A stretch of 11,117 nt of DNA, from contig DAOVXM010000040.1 of the NCBI GenBank assembly GCA_030636125.1, positions 1-11,117 on the forward strand, read 5' to 3'. This stretch comes from Chloroflexota bacterium (lineage in GTDB: Bacteria; Chloroflexota; Anaerolineae; Anaerolineales; UBA4823). This document shows positions 6,758-11,117 of the stretch, piece after piece. Under the pieces are notes generated by a model. It saw only the letters and a program-made list of their open reading frames with translations. It was not told the origin of the DNA and did no database searches. Positions within the stretch are counted from its first letter, which is position 1. Every line of letters begins with the position of its first letter. The position numbers and the translations under genes are program-made.

Positions 6758-6792
6758 GGTAATCTTTGTAGAATGAATGTGGATTTAGTGTT

Positions 6793-7080
6793 TCATGCCT
6801 CGCCAACCCTGACACCCCCCCAGAAGGCGACGTAATTCTTGATCTTTTTCGCTGAATAACTGGGTGTCGGGTAATACCAGGCAGCTCTCTTATTGACTTC
6901 CCCATCTACATGTACATCGAAATAGCTTGCCATACCCTTCCAAGGGCAAACTGTGTGAGCATCACTCTTAACGAAATACTCTTTTTTAATCGATTCAGGT
7001 GGGAAATAGTGATTGCCCTCGACCACCACCGTATTATCACTTTCAGCGATCACTACATCTTTCCAAATTGCATGTTTCAT
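6793..7080 (-). CDS. DUF427 domain protein
   Basis: This 95-aa soluble protein spans the whole DUF427 domain. Recognised motifs are AIWKDVVIAESD at the start, VVEGNHYFPPESI (about residues 19-31), HTVCPWKGMASYF (about 42-54), AAWYYPTPS (66-74) and YVAFW (83-87). The family has a compact beta-rich fold and no established biochemical function. The start is set at the ATG at 7080 because AAGGAG (7088-7093) sits 7 nt upstream and the domain begins there; an upstream in-frame ATG at 7125 would add 15 residues unlike the family. It is a stand-alone gene, convergent with the ABC-F gene and divergent from the pstB relic, and its end is probably set by the shared terminator at 6715-6757. Confidence 0.92.
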   Translation of the reverse strand: MKHAIWKDVVIAESDNTVVVEGNHYFPPESIKKEYFVKSDAHTVCPWKGMASYFDVHVDGEVNKRAAWYYPTPSYSAKKIKNYVAFWGGVRVGEA

Positions 7081-7149
7081 TTTTAATCTCCTTATATGAT
7101 ATTTCGCAATTAAGACGCGGGACATCTTATAAATCTTACATAATTGATT

Positions 7150-7642
7150 ATGGACGTTATATTGACGAAGATAACCATCTTATTGGCAGCATGTGATGGA
7201 GAAGTACTATTCTAGGCATTAATATTTACGCTCCGTAGATCGAACCGGTCGAAGTGCGACGCCATATTGATATAGTTTTCCAAAAACCTAATCCATTGTG
7301 CATTGCTTGCACAATGGCTATTATGCCGGATATAATCTTGATGGATGAACCTGCCTCAGCCCTGGATCCGATCGCTACCCTGAAAATTGAGGGACTAATG
7401 CTTTATCTGTCAATCATTACACGATTACCGTCGAAACACATAATAAGCAACAAGCCGCACGCGTTTCTGACTATCCTGCATTCTTCAACATGGACGAAGA
7501 TCGTGCTGGATCCTTGATGGAATATGGTAAAACTGATATGCTATTTACAAATCATCAAGAGCAAGTCACCGAAGACTACTGCTTTGTCCAGGATGAAAGT
7601 TCCATTCGATACCCGGGTTACTACACCCTTGACAAAGCTTAA
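7150..7642 (+). pseudogene. pstB: Decayed pstB (phosphate ABC transporter ATPase)
   Basis: Pieces of PstB are recognisable in order. First comes RYIDEDNHLIG (about 7158-7190, matching the R-LNRMNDLI region), then GINIYAP with an in-frame TAG directly after it, then [19 protein letters not shown]. Next [35 protein letters not shown] contributes the Walker B and D-loop. After a one-base loss near 7410, the reading shifts to [31 protein letters not shown], then [16 protein letters not shown], ending with TAA at 7640-7642. Missing are the start with Walker A (GxxGxGKST) and roughly 75-80 residues between FQKPNP and LCIA, including the LSGGQ signature. The product cannot hydrolyse ATP, so this is a relic. 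It lies just upstream of phoU, where pstB normally sits, so it is the remains of a pst-phoU operon. Exact left limit is uncertain. Confidence 0.9.
7293..7317. repeat. 9-bp perfect inverted repeat at the pstB deletion junction
   Basis: CCATTGTGC (7293-7301) and GCACAATGG (7309-7317) form a perfect 9-bp stem with a 7-nt loop. It sits exactly where FQKPNP is joined to LCIA in the pstB relic, so one arm may have formed at or helped cause the deletion. Confidence 0.6.
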
Positions 7643-7747
7643 AGTGTTCCGTCCGCAATCTATTCTTACTTAACAATCACATTTAACAAAACACTACATC
7701 ACTGGACGTTTTGGTTAATCTATCTAATATCAAAAAGGAAATTGATA

Positions 7748-8443
7748 ATGCCAAGAGAAATCCTTGACCATAAAATTCAACACCTGCTTGATGAAATACT
7801 TGTCCTGGACAGTATGGTTGAACAAGCTTTAACCGAAGCCGTAGATGCACTCAAACGTCGCGATGTTGAGAAAGCAAAACGGATCTATGAAGGGGATAAA
7901 GAGATCAATAACAAGCGTTTTGAACTGGAAAACGAGACCATGATCACGATTGCCACCCAGCAACCCATAATGGGTAGTGACCTGCGCCTATTAGCTTCAA
8001 TCCTTGAAGTAACCGGTGAACTAGAACGTATGGGTGATTATGCAAAAGGTATCGCAAAAATATGTATCATGACGGGAGATCAACCCCCAGTCAAACCCTT
8101 GATCGATATACCTCGTATGCAGGAAATCGTCGTTAGTATGCTTCACAGAGCAATCGAGGCTTTTATCGCCCAAGATGTTGAAGCAGCTCAGCTCATACCA
8201 AAGGAAGATGATGAGGTTGATGCTTTATACATCCAAGTCTATCGTGAATTAGTCACTGTTATCCTTACCAATCCCTCCACAATTGATGGAGCAAATTTTT
8301 TAATGTGGGCGGCGCACAATTTAGAGCGGATGGCGGATCGGGTAACCAATATATGTGAACGTACCATCTACGTCGCAACTGGCGAGATGAAAGAGATTGA
8401 TGTCTCAGATGATGAGCTCAAAATATCAAAGTTCAAAACTTAG
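7748..8443 (+). CDS. phoU: PhoU phosphate-signalling protein
   Basis: The 231-aa cytoplasmic helical protein has two PhoU repeats. Each carries the metal-binding ExxxD helix: ELERMGDYAKGIA (E93/D97) and NLERMADRVTNI (E193/D197). Length and the start PREILDHKIQHLLDEI are typical. PhoU normally couples the PstSCAB phosphate transporter to the PhoR/PhoB sensor system and prevents excess phosphate uptake. Here the adjacent pstB is broken and no other pst gene is in the window, so PhoU may serve another transporter encoded elsewhere. The ATG at 7748 is chosen because AAGGA (7735-7739) is 8 nt upstream; the TTG at 7742 would leave only 2 nt. The gene overlaps arsC at its end. Confidence 0.95.
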   Translation: MPREILDHKIQHLLDEILVLDSMVEQALTEAVDALKRRDVEKAKRIYEGDKEINNKRFELENETMITIATQQPIMGSDLRLLASILEVTGELERMGDYAKGIAKICIMTGDQPPVKPLIDIPRMQEIVVSMLHRAIEAFIAQDVEAAQLIPKEDDEVDALYIQVYRELVTVILTNPSTIDGANFLMWAAHNLERMADRVTNICERTIYVATGEMKEIDVSDDELKISKFKT

Positions 8444-8855
8444 AACCGTCCTCTTTCTCTGTACTGGAAATTCTTGTCGATCCATGATGGCTGAAGCAAT
8501 CATTAATGCACATTTCGGGGATAATTGGGAAGCCTCAAGCGCCGGTACCAAGCCAACCGGTTACGTTCATCCCATGGCCATACAAGTTTTAACTGAAATT
8601 GGTATCAATCACCAAGGTCGTTCAAAGCATGTTGATGAATTTATGCAGACCCATTTTGACCTTATAGTTACTGTATGCGATAACGCCGTAGAAACCTGCC
8701 CGGTCTGGCTCGGGACTGAGCCACGTGTTCATCTTGGATTCCCCGATCCTGCAATAGTAACTGGTAATGATGAATTTGTTAAAGCTGCATTTCGCCAAGT
8801 ACGTGACGACATTATCCAGAAAGTTCCTCCAGCATTGGATAAAGCTATCGGTTAA
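8400..8855 (+). CDS. arsC: Arsenate reductase, thioredoxin-coupled (LMW-phosphatase fold)
   Basis: The protein has the low-molecular-weight tyrosine-phosphatase fold and reduces arsenate to arsenite. The P-loop is CTGNSCR (C21-R27). The second redox pair is C93 and C100 in VCDNAVETCP. The general acid Asp lies in FPDPA (D116). Spacings C21-C93 (72), C93-C100 (7) and C21-D116 (95) are identical to those I recall for Staphylococcus aureus pI258 ArsC, so a true arsenate reductase is favoured over a protein phosphatase. The start is uncertain: ATGs at 8400, 8409 and 8412 and a TTG at 8397 are all in frame, and the core begins about 15 residues in. 8400 is chosen for the nearby AAGAGA. All choices overlap the end of phoU, indicating translational coupling. 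No arsR, acr3 or arsB is seen nearby. Confidence 0.92.
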   Translation: MSQMMSSKYQSSKLRTVLFLCTGNSCRSMMAEAIINAHFGDNWEASSAGTKPTGYVHPMAIQVLTEIGINHQGRSKHVDEFMQTHFDLIVTVCDNAVETCPVWLGTEPRVHLGFPDPAIVTGNDEFVKAAFRQVRDDIIQKVPPALDKAIG

Positions 8856-8899
8856 GCTTCTAAATATTCTACGCCACATTAATTGCAGAGAAAAAAGAA

Positions 8900-8922
8900 C
8901 TGGTTCGCGACCAGCTTTAATT
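8900..8922 (+). terminator. Weak candidate terminator after arsC
   Basis: CTGGT (8900-8904) and ACCAG (8910-8914) form a 5-bp stem with a TCGCG loop, preceded by an A-run and followed by CTTTAATTATTT. It is placed 45 nt after the arsC stop, where a terminator for phoU-arsC would be expected. The stem is short and the T-run interrupted. Confidence 0.4.
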
Positions 8923-9046
8923 ATTTAACTTCTCGAGACTTACAGTAATGTAAATTCTCCAAATTATGACAATTTCAGGATGTAAATCAATTGCGTACCC
9001 AGTCAAAAGCTATTAAACTATACAGAAGAACAAATGTGAGGTGCGT

Positions 9047-9418
9047 ATGAAAGTGGTTAGCATTATTGCCTATATATTAGCTGGGATCTTGATTATATTC
9101 GGTGTTCTTTTTATACTCGCAGCTTTTGGGGAAATTTTTAATCCTGGCTGGCTCTTGACTGGTTTGGTGCTGGTTGCGATTGCTTTTGGATTGATTTTTG
9201 CCGGCTACTATATTGGACGAAGAGCAAAACAAGCAGCCCAAGAAAGCGTTACCTTAAATATAGATCTTTCCGGTGATGTCAATTTAGATATGCTTAAATG
9301 CCAGTCATGCGGGGGCGATTTAACCATGGATAATATCCAGATGGTTGCAGGTGCCCCAGTAGTTAATTGCCCTTATTGCAATACGACCTACCAACTTACA
9401 GAAGAACCGAAGTGGTAA
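9047..9418 (+). CDS. Small membrane protein with two TM helices and a C-terminal zinc ribbon
   Basis: This is a 123-aa protein that I do not recognise as a named family. Two hydrophobic helices (about residues 4-28 and 35-57) are followed by positively charged GRRAKQ, which places the C-terminus in the cytoplasm. That tail holds CQSCGG (C85, C88) and NCPYC (C108, C111), two CxxC pairs 20 residues apart, as in zinc-ribbon domains. The ATG at 9047 is favoured by GAGGT (9038-9042) 4 nt upstream; the GTG at 9041 lies inside that site. It ends 37 nt before the DUF2207-like gene, in the same direction, so the two are likely one operon. A scaffolding or partner role for the larger protein is inference. 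Confidence 0.85.
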   Translation: MKVVSIIAYILAGILIIFGVLFILAAFGEIFNPGWLLTGLVLVAIAFGLIFAGYYIGRRAKQAAQESVTLNIDLSGDVNLDMLKCQSCGGDLTMDNIQMVAGAPVVNCPYCNTTYQLTEEPKW

Positions 9419-9455
9419 AGCCGTAATCAAGACACTTTATTCCAGGAGAGTATTT

Positions 9456-11117
9456 ATGAGAAAAAGATTGGTCAGTCTCCTCCTCCTTGTTATTGTCCTA
9501 GTCATACCGGTCAGCGTCTCAGCTCAAACGTACTCATTCAGCCTTGACCAGTTAGTTGTACATGTTTTCTGGAATGATGATGGCACAACTTCAATTGATT
9601 ATGTCTTCGTTTTCTCGAACGACAGCTCCGCCTCACCGATCGACTACGTAGATGTTGGTTTACCCAATTCTAATTTTGAGGTTAGTAGCATATCCGCTGA
9701 TGTTAATGGCAGACCAGTTAGTGACATATCTCGTTCTGGCTACCAAGGGTCTGGAACCGGGGTTGCAGTTGGACTGGGTAGTGATGCCATTCAGCCAGGC
9801 TCTACGGGTACAGTTCACGTATTTATCGGCACAGTGCGCGATATGCTCTATCCGGATGACCTCGGCGATGACTACGCCAGCGCAGTCTTTGCCACAATGT
9901 ATTTTGGTTCACAATATGTACATGGAAATACAGACATTACCGTAGTTTATCATCTACCACCGGGTGTTGAACCTGAGGAACCTCGCTGGCACCAGTCTCC
10001 TAGCGGTTGGCCATCTGAACCAGAAACCGGCTTCGATAATGCCGGTAATATCACCTATACATGGAGAAATACCAACGCTAACGGATACACGCAATATACA
10101 TTCGGCGCTTCCTTCCCCCTACAATATGTCCCAGCGAATGCTATCGTCCGACCCAGCTTTTGGCAAATGCTCGGTATCGATCCGGATGACCTGATCGGAT
10201 TTTCATTCTGCGGCTGTATTGGAGCCATCATTTTGCTAAGCATGGTTTTCTCCATCCGCAGCGCCCAGAAACGCAAGCTTAAATATTTGCCACCAAAGGT
10301 CACCATCGAAGGTCATGGGATCAAGCGTGGTCTTACCGCTGTTGAAGCGGCCATCCTGTTAGAGCAGCCTATGGACAAAATCCTGACTATGATCTTATTC
10401 TCTGTAATCAAAAAAGAGGCTGCAAGCGTGACTTCTCGCGAACCGTTAAAACTAAAAGTCGCCAGCCCCCCACCTGAGGGTTTGCGCAAGTACGAGCTGG
10501 CTTTCCTGAAGGCTTTCCAAAAGCCAAATAAACGTGCCCAACGAGCTGCATTACAGGATATGATGGTCGGACTGATCAAGAGTGTCCAAAAGAAGATGAA
10601 GGGTTTCAGCTTTAAAGAAACAGTGGCTTACTACAAGAAAATAACCGAAAGAGCGTGGGGTCAAGTTGAAGCCGCTAACACGCCTGAAGTGAAAAGCGAG
10701 AAATTTGAAGAGAACATGGAGTGGACCATGCTCGATCGGGATTACGATGAAAAGACTCGCCGCGTTTTCAGGACTGGGCCAGTTTTTGTGCCAATCTGGT
10801 GGTCGCGATATGACCCCACCTTCAGGCCTAGTGCCTCTCCAGGTTTACCAAAAACAACGGTCTCAGCACCCTCGAAGGGCGGTGGAGGCGTATCTATGCC
10901 AACTTTACCTGGAAGTGCTTTTGCTGCTGGAATGGTTACCGGAGTGCAAGATTTCTCCAGTAGTGTTGTGGGTAATTTGAGTGATTTCACGAACAAAATC
11001 ACCAATAAGACCAATCCTGTTCCGAAATCAACCAGTAAAGGATGGAGTAGCGGTGGTGGTGGAGGTGGTTGCGCTTGTGCGTGTGCTTGCGCGGGTTGTG
11101 CCTGCGCATGTGCTGGC
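9456..11117 (+). CDS. DUF2207-like secreted/membrane protein with Cys-Ala repeat tail (cut by window edge)
   Basis: An open frame of 554 codons runs to the right edge without a stop. The start ATG has AGGAG (9444-9448) 7 nt upstream. Residues 1-23 form a signal peptide ending VSA before Q24. Residues 24-245 are a beta-rich outside domain. Residues about 246-267 (LIGFSFCGCIGAIILLSMV) form one transmembrane helix, followed by RSAQKRKLK, so the rest is cytoplasmic. LTAVEAAILLEQPMDKILTMIL (around 290-312) resembles the winged-helix-like cytoplasmic segment of DUF2207 proteins. From about 455 on, the chain is Pro/Ser/Gly-rich. Residues 533-538 are six glycines, and 539-554 read CACACACAGCACACAG. 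No second membrane segment is evident before the tail. Molecular function is unknown. The DUF2207 assignment is by layout and recalled motifs. Confidence 0.85.
   Translation, partial: MRKRLVSLLLLVIVLVIPVSVSAQTYSFSLDQLVVHVFWNDDGTTSIDYVFVFSNDSSASPIDYVDVGLPNSNFEVSSISADVNGRPVSDISRSGYQGSGTGVAVGLGSDAIQPGSTGTVHVFIGTVRDMLYPDDLGDDYASAVFATMYFGSQYVHGNTDITVVYHLPPGVEPEEPRWHQSPSGWPSEPETGFDNAGNITYTWRNTNANGYTQYTFGASFPLQYVPANAIVRPSFWQMLGIDPDDLIGFSFCGCIGAIILLSMVFSIRSAQKRKLKYLPPKVTIEGHGIKRGLTAVEAAILLEQPMDKILTMILFSVIKKEAASVTSREPLKLKVASPPPEGLRKYELAFLKAFQKPNKRAQRAALQDMMVGLIKSVQKKMKGFSFKETVAYYKKITERAWGQVEAANTPEVKSEKFEENMEWTMLDRDYDEKTRRVFRTGPVFVPIWWSRYDPTFRPSASPGLPKTTVSAPSKGGGGVSMPTLPGSAFAAGMVTGVQDFSSSVVGNLSDFTNKITNKTNPVPKSTSKGWSSGGGGGGCACACACAGCACACAG

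Noticed and set aside
7081..7125. 15-residue N-terminal extension of the DUF427 protein
   Set aside because: The strong AAGGAG lies inside the extension and positions the ATG at 7080; the family begins there.
7254..7517. Intact 87-aa protein read from the pstB relic
   Set aside because: It is only the middle of PstB with the signature region deleted and a shifted, meaningless C-terminus, so it is a fragment of a pseudogene.
8856..9046. tRNA or other RNA gene between arsC and the zinc-ribbon gene
   Set aside because: No cloverleaf or TψC-like arm could be built; only a short weak terminator-like hairpin is present.
9652..10194. Short plus-strand frames (97 and 76 aa) and minus-strand frames within the DUF2207-like gene
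   Set aside because: They overlap the long open frame from 9456 that has a signal peptide, ribosome site and continuous coding character.
11080..11117. Simple DNA repeat or low-complexity artefact at the right edge
   Set aside because: Codon choice in the Cys-Ala run varies at third positions, so the repeat exists in the protein rather than as a DNA microsatellite.

Overview
The window looks like chromosomal DNA from an anaerobic, acetyl-CoA-pathway bacterium, most likely a Chloroflexota (Anaerolineae/Dehalococcoidia-like) lineage. That placement is inference. It rests on a bacterial-type CO dehydrogenase/acetyl-CoA synthase operon led by a small heavy-metal-associated-like protein, and on a DUF2207-like membrane protein with a Gly-rich, Cys-Ala-repeat tail. 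There is no rRNA or tRNA to confirm it. Gene density is ordinary. There is no intact insertion sequence, phage gene or CRISPR array.

Layout, left to right. (1) Positions 1-2755, minus strand: a three-gene Wood-Ljungdahl carbonyl-branch operon, transcribed right to left: HMA-like protein, then Ni,Fe-CO dehydrogenase (acsA/cooS), then the start of acetyl-CoA synthase (acsB), which runs off the left edge. Upstream (2756-3005) is a plausible extended -10 promoter and a leader of about 165 nt containing a terminator-like hairpin, so the operon may be attenuated. (2) 3184-3837, minus: a YigZ/IMPACT-family protein. (3) 3838-4245: an AT-rich gap with one weak small ORF and a 12-bp palindrome. (4) 4246-6580, plus: a LysE-family exporter followed 22 nt later by an ABC-F ATPase, ending in three successive inverted repeats. 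The last of these is a strong, probably bidirectional terminator shared with (5) a convergent DUF427 gene (6793-7080, minus). (6) About 7150-7642, plus: a decayed pstB (phosphate ABC transporter ATPase) with an in-frame stop, a large internal deletion and a frameshift. (7) 7748-8855, plus: intact phoU overlapping a thioredoxin-type arsenate reductase (arsC). (8) 9047-11117, plus: a small two-TM zinc-ribbon protein followed by a secreted/membrane DUF2207-like protein whose tail begins a Cys-Ala repeat and runs off the right edge.

How the genes fit together: AcsA makes CO from CO2 and AcsB joins CO, a methyl group and CoA into acetyl-CoA. The HMA-like protein has lost the CxxC metal site but keeps its place at the head of the operon, so an accessory role in these Ni/Fe enzymes is possible but unproven. 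PhoU and ArsC form an overlapping phosphate/arsenate pair beside the ruin of the phosphate-import ATPase. The zinc-ribbon/DUF2207 pair looks like a small, undescribed envelope module. The most interesting points are the Cys-Ala tail, the His-substituted HMA protein with its structured leader, and the pstB relic with a 9-bp inverted repeat exactly at its deletion junction.
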